Source: Mesorhizobium sp. BR1-1-16
Lineage (GTDB): Bacteria; Pseudomonadota; Alphaproteobacteria; Rhizobiales; Kaistiaceae
Length of the DNA stretch: 64,000 nucleotides
Direction: 5' to 3'
Assembly (NCBI RefSeq): GCF_020165495.1
Contig: NZ_JAIUIE010000001.1
Location: 806,001-870,000 of the forward strand
Position 1 is the first letter of the stretch. Each line of letters starts with the position of its first letter. Position numbers and translations under genes: made by a program. Under the pieces are notes generated by a model, which saw nothing but the letters and a program-made list of their open reading frames with translations, was not told the DNA's origin and did no database searches. Positions 37,571-45,919 of this stretch are shown here, one piece after another.

Positions 37571-38710
37571 ATGACCGCCAATATACCAGCCACCGCCAGC
37601 GCCTCGCCGGAAAGCGCACCTTCGCTCGAACGAACCGCATGGGGGCGCCGGGGAACCGCCGGCGTCACGATCGCAGCGCGACTCGGCTTCGAGGATGTCA
37701 CCCATCATTATGGCAGCGAGATTTCGCTGCGCGGCATTGATCTCTCGGTCGAGCCGGGCGAGGTGGTCTCGCTTCTTGGTCGCTCCGGCTGCGGCAAGAC
37801 CACGCTTCTACGCGTGACGGCCGGGCTCGAAATGCCCTCGGGCGGCCGGGTGACCATCAACGGCCGCGAGATTGCCGGACCGAAGACGCATGTGCCGCCC
37901 GAAAAGCGCGGCATCGGGTTGATGTTCCAGGATTATGCGCTGTTTCCGCATATGACGATCCTGAAGAATGTCATCTACGGACTTGCCTCGACGCCGCGCG
38001 CCGAGGCGGAGCGGCAGGGTCATCGCTCGCTTGCCCGTGTCGGTCTCGAGGGCTTCGCCTCTGCCTATCCCCATGAATTATCGGGCGGTGAACAGCAGCG
38101 TGTCGCGCTGGCCCGCGCCATAGCGCCGCGTCCGGGGGTCCTTCTGATGGACGAGCCGTTTTCCGGCCTCGACAAGCGCCTGCGCGACCATGTCCGCGAC
38201 GAGACGCTGGCCATCATCCGGGAGACCCGGGCGACCTGCATCATCGTCACGCATGACCCGGAAGAGGCGATGCGGATGAGCGACCGGATCGCGTTGATGC
38301 GGGCCGGTCGCCTGCTGCAGATCGGTACGGCGCGTGATCTCTATGAGCGGCCGGTCGATCTCTACGCGGCCCGATTCTTCTCGGAAATGAACGAGTTCGG
38401 CGGCATTGTGCGCGGCGGCCGGGTCGAAACACCGGCCGGGACCGTCGATGCGGGGGCGCGCGGGGAGGGCAGCGCGGTCACGGTCGGCATCCGCCCGCAG
38501 GGCATTCGCCTTGGCGATGAAGGCGTCGCCGGACGCGTCGTCGGCCATCGCTTCCTCGGCGAGGTCGACCTCTACGACATCGCGGTCGATGGCAGCGACG
38601 TTCCGGTCAAAGTGCGCACGCGCGGGCCGGTGCCCTATCGGATCGGGGACACCGTGTCGATCGCGCTCGAGGAGCGCGACGTGCTCGTATTTGATAAAGC
38701 CGTACAATAG
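37571..38710 (+). CDS. Orphan ABC transporter ATPase, FbpC/PotA-like
   Basis: The 379-residue protein has Walker A GRSGCGKTT, Q-loop QDYALFPHM, signature LSGGEQQRVALARA, Walker B VLLMDEPFSGLD and the switch His of VTHDPEEAM. A C-terminal TOBE-like domain (about 285-375) follows. This layout is typical of iron(III) or polyamine importers, where the TOBE domain senses substrate or regulators. No permease or binding protein is next to it, so its partners must be elsewhere. A 35-residue Ser/Ala-rich N-terminal extension is unusual. The start could be further downstream, but ATG at 37571 is the first plausible one. It interrupts the usual scpB-tatA spacing. Confidence 0.88.
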   Translation: MTANIPATASASPESAPSLERTAWGRRGTAGVTIAARLGFEDVTHHYGSEISLRGIDLSVEPGEVVSLLGRSGCGKTTLLRVTAGLEMPSGGRVTINGREIAGPKTHVPPEKRGIGLMFQDYALFPHMTILKNVIYGLASTPRAEAERQGHRSLARVGLEGFASAYPHELSGGEQQRVALARAIAPRPGVLLMDEPFSGLDKRLRDHVRDETLAIIRETRATCIIVTHDPEEAMRMSDRIALMRAGRLLQIGTARDLYERPVDLYAARFFSEMNEFGGIVRGGRVETPAGTVDAGARGEGSAVTVGIRPQGIRLGDEGVAGRVVGHRFLGEVDLYDIAVDGSDVPVKVRTRGPVPYRIGDTVSIALEERDVLVFDKAVQ

Positions 38711-38809
38711 CCCTACATGCCGCGTAGGATGAGGTCAGGTTGCGGCAGCGGGACGGGTCTGCGATAGTTCGTTCCGGCTGCGCCGCAGAAGGCGCTTTGG
38801 AGAGGGTTC

Positions 38810-39043
38810 ATGGGTTCGCTTAGCATTTGGCATTGGCTGATCGTTCTGGTGATCGTGCTTTTGCTGTTCGGCAAGGGCAAGATCTCGGACATGATGGGCG
38901 ACGTCGCAAAAGGCGTGAAGAGCTTCAAGAAGGGGCTCGCGGATGACGACGAGACGGTCGTGCGTCCGACTGGCAATATCGACCACAAGCCCGCCGACAT
39001 CGTCACGCCGACGACCGACGAAAAGACGCGCGCCAGCAGCTAG
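38810..39043 (+). CDS. tatA: Sec-independent translocase subunit TatA
   Basis: TatA oligomerises to form the variable pore that moves folded proteins with twin-arginine signals across the inner membrane. The 77-residue product has one membrane helix ([17 protein letters not shown]) ending in the FGKGK hinge, an amphipathic helix with [12 protein letters not shown], and an acidic tail. GGAGAGGG upstream supports ATG 38810. It heads the tatA-tatB-tatC operon. Confidence 0.94.
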   Translation: MGSLSIWHWLIVLVIVLLLFGKGKISDMMGDVAKGVKSFKKGLADDDETVVRPTGNIDHKPADIVTPTTDEKTRASS

Positions 39044-39122
39044 CATTCGAGGAGCCGCCGGACATGAGAGACCGCCGCGTCGTCGACGGGGCGTGGTTTT
39101 GCGTGTCGGCGGGCATTGATCG

Positions 39123-39860
39123 ATGTTCGATATAGGCTGGAGCGAAATCCTGATAATCGCCATCGTGGCGATTGTCGTGGTCGGGCCAAAGGACCTGCCG
39201 CCGATGTTGCGCGCGGCGGGCCGCATGGTCTCGAAGTTGCGCAAGACAGCGGGCGAATTCCAGAGCCAGTTCAACGAGGCGCTGCGTGAAGCAGAGCTCG
39301 ATGGCGTCAAGGATTCGCTGAACGAGTTGCGCGGCCTCAATCCGATGAACGAGATCCGCAAGCAGCTCGACCCGATCCAGGCAGCGCTCGCCAAGCCCGA
39401 GCCTGTGGCAAAGCCCGCGCCGGATCCTGTGCCGCCGCCGATGGATCAGCTCGCCCAGCCGATGACCGACGCCGATCTCGTTCCGGCTGCCGATCCGCTG
39501 CCGGTCGATCAGGCCGCTCAGGCGGAGAAGAAGCCTGCTCGGAAGCGGAAGCCGAAGGCAGACGTCGCCGAGGGCGAAACGCCGCCCGCGCCGAAGCGTG
39601 TCGCGAAACCGAAAGCGGCTGAAGCTGTCGCCGAAGCCGAGGTTGTCGCGGCGGTGAAGAAGCCGCGCGCGCCGCGTGCCAAACCCGTGGCCAAGGCTGC
39701 GCCGACGACCTCGTCACCGGCTGCGGAGCCTTTGCAACTCGACCTCGCCTCGTCGCTCAGCCCGCCGGCTGCGCCGCTCGCGCCGATGGTTCCGGCCGCC
39801 CCGGCCAATGAGATCGCTGCTGCGCCGACCCCCGCGCCGCCGACTGAAGAGCGCAGTTGA
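39123..39860 (+). CDS. tatB: Sec-independent translocase subunit TatB
   Basis: TatB with TatC forms the receptor for twin-arginine signal peptides. The 245-residue product starts MFDIGWSEILIIAIVAIVVVGPKDLP, shown here as FDIGWSEILIIAIV and VVVGPKDLPPML, which separates it from TatA by the conserved Glu in the helix and the GPKDLP hinge. The long C-terminal tail is Pro/Ala/Lys-rich and of low complexity, longer than in E. coli. Its stop overlaps the tatC start as TGATG. Confidence 0.93.
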   Translation: MFDIGWSEILIIAIVAIVVVGPKDLPPMLRAAGRMVSKLRKTAGEFQSQFNEALREAELDGVKDSLNELRGLNPMNEIRKQLDPIQAALAKPEPVAKPAPDPVPPPMDQLAQPMTDADLVPAADPLPVDQAAQAEKKPARKRKPKADVAEGETPPAPKRVAKPKAAEAVAEAEVVAAVKKPRAPRAKPVAKAAPTTSSPAAEPLQLDLASSLSPPAAPLAPMVPAAPANEIAAAPTPAPPTEERS

Positions 39861-40678
39861 TGACCGACCAGCCGACGCAAGAAGACGAGATCGAAGCCAG
39901 CCGCATGCCGCTGCTCGATCATCTGATCGAGCTCAGGCAAAGGCTGATGTGGGCGATCGGGGCGATCCTGGTCGCCTTTCTGGTCTGCTTCTATTTTGCT
40001 GGCACGATCTACAACATCCTCGTCATTCCCTATGAATGGGCGGTCGGCCCGGCACAGGACGTCAAGCTGATCTATACGGCGCCGCAGGAATATTTCCTGA
40101 CGCAGATGAAGCTGGCGCTGTTCGGCGCAGTGTTTATCGCCTTCCCGGTCATCGCCTCGCAGATCTACAAGTTCGCCGCGCCCGGCCTCTACAAGCATGA
40201 GCGCCGCGCTTTCGTGCCCTATCTGATCGCGACGCCGATCCTGTTCTGTCTCGGCGCCGCGCTGGTCTATTTCCTGATCCTGCCGCTGGCGCTGCATTTC
40301 TTCCTGTCGTTCCAGCAGACAGGCGGCAACGGCAAGGCTTCAATCGAGGCGCTGTTCAAGGTCAACGAATATCTCGGCCTGATCATGACGCTGATCCTGG
40401 CCTTCGGCACGGTGTTCCAGCTGCCGGTGATTCTGACGCTGCTCGGCCGCGCCGGCATCGTGTCGAGCGAGATGCTGAAGTCGAAGCGGCGCTACGCAAT
40501 CGTCGTCGCCTTCATCATCGCCGCCGTCCTGACGCCGCCGGACATGATCAGCCAGATCTCACTCGCCGTACCGGCCATCCTGCTCTACGAGATCTCGATC
40601 TTCTCCGTGCGCATGATCGAGCGCCAGCGGAAGGCTGCTGAAGCAGCAAAGGCCGCGGCCGACGCGAAGGGCGAGTAG
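39860..40678 (+). CDS. tatC: Sec-independent translocase subunit TatC
   Basis: TatC is the six-helix core of the Tat receptor. The 272-residue product shows MPLLDHLIELRQRLM (conserved cytoplasmic Glu/Arg cap), YTAPQEYFLTQMKLALFGA, and about six hydrophobic helices. The conserved FVPYLIATPILF and LTPPDMISQ segments are present. A TTG three bases upstream is in frame, but the ATG at 39860 overlapping the tatB stop is preferred. It is the last gene of the tat operon. Confidence 0.95.
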   Translation: MTDQPTQEDEIEASRMPLLDHLIELRQRLMWAIGAILVAFLVCFYFAGTIYNILVIPYEWAVGPAQDVKLIYTAPQEYFLTQMKLALFGAVFIAFPVIASQIYKFAAPGLYKHERRAFVPYLIATPILFCLGAALVYFLILPLALHFFLSFQQTGGNGKASIEALFKVNEYLGLIMTLILAFGTVFQLPVILTLLGRAGIVSSEMLKSKRRYAIVVAFIIAAVLTPPDMISQISLAVPAILLYEISIFSVRMIERQRKAAEAAKAAADAKGE

Positions 40679-40722
40679 GGGCGGGCGCGGTCGTCGTCGT
40701 TCCCTTCGCCGATAACACTCCG

Positions 40723-40834
40723 CCGTCACGCCCGGGCTCGTCCCGGGCATCCACGTCTTGCTCTTGATGTCGGGGACATCGCCGCGTTTCATCAAGCAAG
40801 TCGTGGATGGCCGCAACAAGTGCGGCCATGACGG
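40723..40834. repeat. 112-bp nested palindromic intergenic repeat
   Basis: The 333-nt tatC-serS gap carries two 33-nt arms (40723-40755 and 40802-40834) that are inverted copies at 25 of 33 positions, beginning CCGTCA and ending CATCCACG. Each arm is itself a hairpin: CCCGGG-ctcgt-CCCGGG on the left and GGCCGCA-acaag-TGCGGCC on the right. A third stem, GATGTC-ggg-GACATC, sits between them. This is the form of intergenic palindromic repeats scattered in rhizobial genomes. No gene is seen in the remaining gap. Confidence 0.75.
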
Positions 40835-41011
40835 CCTGAGCGTTGAAACGGCCGGCGACACATCCGAGGGCAGCTCCTGTAGAACCGCGAGCCCCCGCGC
40901 ACTCGCTCCGGCCCGCGAGATTGACCCGGCGGGTTGATCCCTGTCCCGTCTCCCTCTATCCCTCAGGCGCCGCCGCGCATCTGTGGACGGCGTCAAGCCG
41001 AGACCCCTGTC

Positions 41012-42544
41012 ATGCTCGATATCAAGTGGATCCGCGAAAACCCCGCCGCCTTCGATCGCGCGCTGTCGCGTCGTGGCGCGCCGCCGGCCGCCGAGGCGAT
41101 CCTCGGCCTCGACGAGGAGCGGCGCGCGCATGTCCAGAAGGTGCAGTCGGCGCAGGAGCGGCGGAATTCGGCCTCCAAGGAAATCGGCAAGGCCAAGGCT
41201 GCCAAGGACGAGGCGACCGCTGCCGCGCTGATGGCCGAAGTCGGCGAGATTAAGGAATTTCTCGCTCATGCCGAGGAGAAGGAGCGCGAACTCGACACGG
41301 CGCTGAACGGCCTCCTCGCGACGCTGCCGAACATCCCTCTCGACGACGTACCGAATGGCAGGGACGAGCACGACAATGTCGAGAAGTCGATGTCCGGCCA
41401 GAAGCGGCTCTACGACTTCGAGCCGGTCGAGCATTTCGAGATCGGCGTCGCGCAAAAGCAGATGGATTTCGAGACGGCCGCCAAGCTCTCCGGCAGCCGC
41501 TTCGTCGTGCTGAAGGGCGGTCTCGCCCGGCTCGAACGCGCGCTCGGCCAGTTCATGCTCGATCTGCACACAACGGAACACGGCTACACCGAAGTCCAGC
41601 CGCCATTGTTGGTGCGGGATGAGGCGCTCTATGGCACGGCGCAATTGCCGAAATTCGAATCCGACCTGTACATGGCTCGCAGCCCTTTCGCTCGAGAGCT
41701 TGAACACTGGAAAATGGCTAGGGAAGATCTCGCGGCCACTAAGCGCACTGCAGAAGATAAGCTTTGGGTGTCATTGAATGGTGGCGATGCTCTTTTCGCC
41801 ATAGAAGCTGAGACCTCTGAGAGCAGCCCTGCGGTTGTTGAGCGACAGCGCGATATTCGAGTACTGGCTGATGATTTAGAGAAGCTGGATCGCAAGATTG
41901 CAGATTTTACTTCCAAAGCGGAAAGCGCAGGCGCAGGTCTCTGGCTCATCCCGACTGCCGAAGTCCCGCTGACCAATCTCGTTCGCGAATCCATTCTCGA
42001 CGAGAAGGAACTGCCACTCCGCTTCACCGCGCTGACGCCGTGCTTCCGTTCGGAGGCGGGTTCGGCCGGGCGCGATACGCGCGGCATGCTGCGCCAGCAT
42101 CAGTTCAACAAGGTCGAGCTGGTCTCGATCACGACGCCGGAGACCTCGCTTCACGAGCATGAGCGGATGCTCGGATGTGCCGAGGCTGTGCTGCAGGCGC
42201 TGGAGCTGCATTACCGCGTCGTGACGCTCTGCACCGGCGACATGGGCTTCGGCGCGCAGAAGACCTATGACATCGAAGTCTGGCTGCCGGGCCAGAAGGC
42301 CTATCGCGAGATCTCGTCCGTTTCGGTCTGCGGCGATTTCCAGGCGCGGCGCATGAATGCGCGCTATCGCCCGGCAGGCGATGCCAAGGGCACGCGCTTC
42401 GTGCACACGCTGAACGGTTCCGGCACGGCGGTCGGCCGCTGCCTGATCGCGGTGATGGAGACGTTCCAGAACGGCGATGGCAGCGTCACCGTGCCCGCGG
42501 CGCTGCGGCCCTATATGGGCGGCGTCGAAAAAATCTCCGCTTGA
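41012..42544 (+). CDS. serS: Seryl-tRNA synthetase with an extra internal segment
   Basis: SerRS charges tRNA(Ser) and tRNA(Sec). The 510-residue enzyme starts [18 protein letters not shown] and has the long N-terminal tRNA-binding helical hairpin (about residues 28-105). It also has [10 protein letters not shown] (serine site), motif 2 [22 protein letters not shown], given here as [14 protein letters not shown], and motif 3 [16 protein letters not shown]. It is about 80-85 residues longer than usual rhizobial SerRS of about 425-430. All excess lies between PKFESDLYM and [10 protein letters not shown] (about residues 222-308). The frame is intact on both sides, so the gene is likely functional. 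The ATG at 41012 is preferred because longer in-frame starts run into the intergenic region. Confidence 0.95.
   Translation: MLDIKWIRENPAAFDRALSRRGAPPAAEAILGLDEERRAHVQKVQSAQERRNSASKEIGKAKAAKDEATAAALMAEVGEIKEFLAHAEEKERELDTALNGLLATLPNIPLDDVPNGRDEHDNVEKSMSGQKRLYDFEPVEHFEIGVAQKQMDFETAAKLSGSRFVVLKGGLARLERALGQFMLDLHTTEHGYTEVQPPLLVRDEALYGTAQLPKFESDLYMARSPFARELEHWKMAREDLAATKRTAEDKLWVSLNGGDALFAIEAETSESSPAVVERQRDIRVLADDLEKLDRKIADFTSKAESAGAGLWLIPTAEVPLTNLVRESILDEKELPLRFTALTPCFRSEAGSAGRDTRGMLRQHQFNKVELVSITTPETSLHEHERMLGCAEAVLQALELHYRVVTLCTGDMGFGAQKTYDIEVWLPGQKAYREISSVSVCGDFQARRMNARYRPAGDAKGTRFVHTLNGSGTAVGRCLIAVMETFQNGDGSVTVPAALRPYMGGVEKISA
41675..41935 (+). other. Compositionally distinct in-frame insertion in serS
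   Basis: About 87 codons encode a mostly helical, charged segment ([19 protein letters not shown], later [17 protein letters not shown]) with a short strand-like part [17 protein letters not shown] hand count of 41701-41940 gives 123 G or C of 240 (51%), whereas rows 41521-41580 and 42001-42060 give 63% and 68%. Codons such as TTA, GTA, CGA, ATT, TTT and ACT are concentrated here. In E. coli SerRS the same loop is only slightly enlarged, so the site tolerates length change. No intein splice motifs are visible. Confidence 0.85.
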
Positions 42545-42568
42545 AGGCAAGGCTTTCCGCTTGAAAGA

Positions 42569-43339
42569 ATGACGATGCGCATCCTGCTGACCAATGACGA
42601 CGGCATCCACGCGCCGGGCCTCGCGGCACTTGAGCGCATCGCACATGCGCTTTCGGATGATGTCTGGGTGGTGGCGCCTGAGACCGACCAGTCGGGTCTC
42701 GCGCATTCGCTGACGCTGAGTGATCCGCTCCGCCTGCGCCAGGTTTCGGAAAAGATCTTCGCGCTGCGCGGCACGCCAACGGACTGCGTGATCATGGCTG
42801 TGCACAAGGTGCTTGGCGGGGTGCCGGATCTCGTGCTGTCGGGCGTCAATGCCGGCCAGAACGCCGCCGACGACGTGACCTATTCGGGAACGGTCGCCGG
42901 CGCCATCGAGGGGACGCTGCTCGGCATTCCCTCGATCGCGCTCAGCCAGGCTTCGCACTCGGTCGATGGGCGGCGGACGATCGCCTTCGAGACCGCCGAG
43001 CGCCATGCGCCGGCCATCATCGAAAAGCTCGTCGCGCACGGGGCGCCGCGCGGTGTGCTCTACAACGTGAATTTCCCGGGCTGCCCCGCCGAGGCGGTGA
43101 CCGGCCTCAAGGTCGCGGTCCAGGGCGTCGTCAGCCATGGCCTCGCGATCGAGGAGCGCACAGACGGGCGCGGCAATCCCTATTTCTGGCTCAAATACCA
43201 GCGTGCGGCGCAGGAGCACGATGCCGGGACGGATATGCACGCGATCACGCATCGGGCGATTTCGGTCACGCCGCTGCGGCTCGATATGACCGCCTATGAC
43301 GAACTGGCTGGCCTCAAGATGCTGTTTGGCGATTCCTGA
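42569..43339 (+). CDS. surE: 5'/3'-nucleotidase SurE
   Basis: SurE is a metal-dependent phosphatase acting on nucleoside monophosphates and short polyphosphates. The 256-residue product shows the metal site [13 protein letters not shown] (Asp10-Asp11), [32 protein letters not shown], shortened here to [12 protein letters not shown] and [11 protein letters not shown], all intact. The start at 42569 is 24 bp after serS; a second ATG at 42575 also fits. It begins the surE-pcm-nlpD order also found in gammaproteobacteria. A repeat element touches its stop codon. Confidence 0.95.
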   Translation: MTMRILLTNDDGIHAPGLAALERIAHALSDDVWVVAPETDQSGLAHSLTLSDPLRLRQVSEKIFALRGTPTDCVIMAVHKVLGGVPDLVLSGVNAGQNAADDVTYSGTVAGAIEGTLLGIPSIALSQASHSVDGRRTIAFETAERHAPAIIEKLVAHGAPRGVLYNVNFPGCPAEAVTGLKVAVQGVVSHGLAIEERTDGRGNPYFWLKYQRAAQEHDAGTDMHAITHRAISVTPLRLDMTAYDELAGLKMLFGDS

Positions 43340-43502
43340 GAGGCTGTTTGAAAAGTCGGCGGCTGAGGGCGGCCCGAGGGATTTTGGTGGCGCAGCAGGA
43401 GATGATCGAAGGCGATATCCTTCGATATCGGCGAGATCATTGACGAACTGCGGCGCGAAAAGACCCGGCCGACCGACCCGACCGATTTTTCAAACAGCCT
43501 CT
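43339..43502. mobile_element. MITE-like element with 21-bp terminal inverted repeats
   Basis: A 164-bp segment starts within the surE stop codon. Its ends, 43339-43359 and 43482-43502, are inverted copies matching at 20 of 21 positions, with outer sequence AGAGGCTGTTTGAAAA. It encodes no transposase. The interior has further small palindromes, such as CGAAGG and CCTTCG around GATAT. Non-autonomous elements derived from IS families have this form. A target-site duplication is not evident, so the exact boundaries are uncertain. Confidence 0.7.
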
Positions 43503-43574
43503 TAGGTTGCACTAACAACCCGTTTACTAGTGCTGGTGCATCACTCGTCACAAGAAGGCGAGGGCGCGTAGCGT

Positions 43575-44264
43575 ATGGCACTCGGGGCGGTCCAATTCCA
43601 TCCGGCGGATGATTTCGACGACGGGACGCGGATTCCGATCGCCGAGTTCCTGTTGCGATTGCGCCAGATCGGCATCGTCGACCGCCAGATCCTGGCCGCC
43701 CTCGAAGCCGTCCCGCGCAGCCTGTTTCTCGATGGCGAGGCGCGGCATGGACCGCTCTTTGCCGAGCGGCCGCAGCCCATCGCCTGCGGCCAGCAGAATA
43801 CGCCGCCGATCATCGTAGCCCGGATGCTGAAGGCACTCGCCCTGACCGGGCGCGAGCGTGTGCTCGATGTCGGCACGGGGACCGGCTATCTCGCCGCCGT
43901 GCTCTCGATGTCCGTGCGGCATGTCTACACCGTGGAGCGCTTCCGCACGCTGGCCGGCGCGGCCGAGGCGCGGTTCGCGGCCATTCGAAGCGACAGCATC
44001 ACATCGGTGTTCGGCGACGGCATCCACGGCTGGTCCGAGAAGGCGCCATTCGATCGGATCGTCACCACGGCCTCGGCGCCGCAGCCGCCGAAATATCTCA
44101 TCGATCAGCTCGCGCCGCATGGCGTCATGATCATGCCGGTCGGCCCGGCCGATGGCCTGCAGATGCTGACCCGCTTCCAGCGCGTCGATCGCAGCATCGA
44201 ATCGACGCCGATCTGTCCCGTGCGCTTCGTGCCCGTGATTCCCGGCAAAGCCGTCCGGCTCTGA
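43575..44264 (+). CDS. pcm: Protein-L-isoaspartate O-methyltransferase
   Basis: Pcm methylates isoaspartyl residues to begin their repair in aged proteins. The 229-residue product has the class I methyltransferase site VLDVGTGTGYLAAVL (about residues 96-110), YTVERFRTLA (motif II acid), and GDGIHGWSEKAPFDRIVTTA, read here as FDRIVTTASAPQPP. The usual ISQP loop is replaced by CGQQNTPP. It also has LAPHGVMIMPVG. Length is typical. It is separated from surE by the repeat element but keeps the conserved order. Confidence 0.92.
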   Translation: MALGAVQFHPADDFDDGTRIPIAEFLLRLRQIGIVDRQILAALEAVPRSLFLDGEARHGPLFAERPQPIACGQQNTPPIIVARMLKALALTGRERVLDVGTGTGYLAAVLSMSVRHVYTVERFRTLAGAAEARFAAIRSDSITSVFGDGIHGWSEKAPFDRIVTTASAPQPPKYLIDQLAPHGVMIMPVGPADGLQMLTRFQRVDRSIESTPICPVRFVPVIPGKAVRL

Positions 44265-44468
44265 CGCGCCGGCGCCCGGGGCGGGTTGTCCACATCCACA
44301 TCGCGAATTGGTTGACGGACATTCGTGGCGCCCATGCCGCAGGTCTGCCGCGATCTCAAGGCGCCGCTTGGGCTTTTCGAAGACGAATCCGAGTCGCTTA
44401 AGCCTTTGTCAACGTTACCGCTGTCTACTCGCGACATCGAAATTTTGTGGCGTCGAGAGTATTCACCG

Positions 44469-45863
44469 ATGCGTAGAAGCGTTCTCTCTGTTCGGTCCCG
44501 CGTTCTGAGCCAGGTTGCGGTTATCTCCCTGCTCGCAGGGCTGACAGCTGCATGCAGCGGGGATGCATCGCGATTCGGTATTCCTGCCTTCACCGGCAGC
44601 ACCGCGAACCAGAAGGCGATCATCGGCGGCGACCAGCCGATGCCGGCCCCGGTTCAGCCGAGCCCCTATACGCCGCCTTCCCAGGTCCAGCGTTCCGATA
44701 TTCCGCCGACATCGGCGCAGCAGGATGCACTCCTGCCTGGCGTTGCGCCCGGCGAGCGGGCGGTGGCCACGGCCGCCGAGCCGCAGCCCCTGGCCCGTCC
44801 GGCTGCAACAGCCGCCGTCGCCAGCAAGGGCGGCTGGGATACGGCCGGCGGCACGGTCGTGACGCTCGGCAATGGCGAGACGCTGTCGTCGATCTCGCGC
44901 CGCTATGGCGTGCCGGTCAAGGAACTGGCCCGCGTCAACAACATCTCGGATCCGTCCGCCGTCGGCATCGGCACGCGCATCACGATCCCGACCTATGGCG
45001 TCGCCGGAGCGGTTCCGAAGCCCGTCGCGGCGACTGCGGAAGACAAGAAGCTGGCGAGCGCCGAGGCATCGACCTCGCTCGGCGGCCTGCATACCGTGAC
45101 GCCCGGCCAGACGCTCGATCAGGTCGCGCGGCTCTATAATGTGAGCCCCAAGGAAATCGCGGCGGTCAATCATCTGAACGCCGCCGACACGCTGAAGAGC
45201 GGCCAGAAGATCAAGATCCCGGGGCCCACGCCATCCGGCACGGTCGCGATGCGTCCAGATCCGGCGCGCAAGCCCGAGCAGGCCAAGGGCGACGACCCGG
45301 AAGGCACGCCCGTCGCTGCGGCCAATCCGCAAGTCGACGTCCCCGCGACGACCGCTTCGATTGCGCCCGTTCCGAGCAACACAGCTGCCGGCGATGCGGC
45401 CAAGGAAATGGCCGCTGCCGCCAAGCCGCAACCCCCGGCCGATCAGACCGCCTCTGCCCCGGTCGCCGACGCACCGTCGACGAATGGCACGTCGTTCCGC
45501 TGGCCGGTGCGGGGCCGTATTATCGGCTCGTTTGGCACCGCCGCGACCGGCGAGCGCAATGACGGCATCAACCTCGCGGTGCCGGAAGGCACATCGATCA
45601 AGGCCGCCGAGGCCGGTACCGTCATCTATGCCGGCAACGAGCTCGAGGGTTATGGCAATCTGGTGCTGATCCGCCATGCCAATGGCTGGGTCTCGGCCTA
45701 TGCCCATAACAGCCAGATCCTGGTGCAGCGCGGCGATACCGTGCGCCGCGGACAGATCATCTCGCGCGCCGGAACCTCGGGCTCGGTCAGCGCGCCGCAG
45801 CTCCACTTCGAGCTCCGCAAGGGCTCCAAGCCGGTCAATCCGATGGATTACCTGCAGGGCTGA
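44469..45863 (+). CDS. nlpD: NlpD-like LysM/degenerate M23 envelope protein
   Basis: The 464-residue protein has a signal sequence ending LLAGLTAACSG, probably a lipoprotein signal although Thr replaces the usual Leu at -3. Two LysM domains follow (about residues 130-180 and 205-250), then a Pro/Ala-rich linker and a C-terminal LytM/M23 domain (about 340-464). In the M23 domain the first metal motif is NDGINLAVPEG, so the usual His and Asp ligands are both Asn. The later AYAHNS and LHFELR sites remain. This resembles the non-catalytic amidase activators NlpD/EnvC. The surE-pcm-nlpD order supports the name. ATG at 44469 gives the signal peptide; an upstream in-frame extension has no such start. 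Confidence 0.85.
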   Translation: MRRSVLSVRSRVLSQVAVISLLAGLTAACSGDASRFGIPAFTGSTANQKAIIGGDQPMPAPVQPSPYTPPSQVQRSDIPPTSAQQDALLPGVAPGERAVATAAEPQPLARPAATAAVASKGGWDTAGGTVVTLGNGETLSSISRRYGVPVKELARVNNISDPSAVGIGTRITIPTYGVAGAVPKPVAATAEDKKLASAEASTSLGGLHTVTPGQTLDQVARLYNVSPKEIAAVNHLNAADTLKSGQKIKIPGPTPSGTVAMRPDPARKPEQAKGDDPEGTPVAAANPQVDVPATTASIAPVPSNTAAGDAAKEMAAAAKPQPPADQTASAPVADAPSTNGTSFRWPVRGRIIGSFGTAATGERNDGINLAVPEGTSIKAAEAGTVIYAGNELEGYGNLVLIRHANGWVSAYAHNSQILVQRGDTVRRGQIISRAGTSGSVSAPQLHFELRKGSKPVNPMDYLQG

Positions 45864-45888
45864 TCCGCGAAAGAAGCGCTTGAAATTC

Positions 45889-45919
45889 GAGGCCGGCCGG
45901 GGAAAACCGCGCCGGCCTC
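45889..45919. terminator. Bidirectional terminator-like hairpin
   Basis: GAGGCCGGC (45889-45897) pairs with GCCGGCCTC (45911-45919), and inner CGG/CCG extend the stem. AAATATTTCC follows on the plus strand and TCGAATTTC on the minus strand. It lies between convergent nlpD and the squalene-synthase-like gene, overlapping the latter's stop. Confidence 0.6.

Noticed and set aside
41675-41935. serS insertion as an intein
   Set aside because: It lacks the N-terminal Cys/Ser splice block, the blocks B and F, and a terminal His-Asn before a nucleophile. It is also too short for a usual mini-intein.
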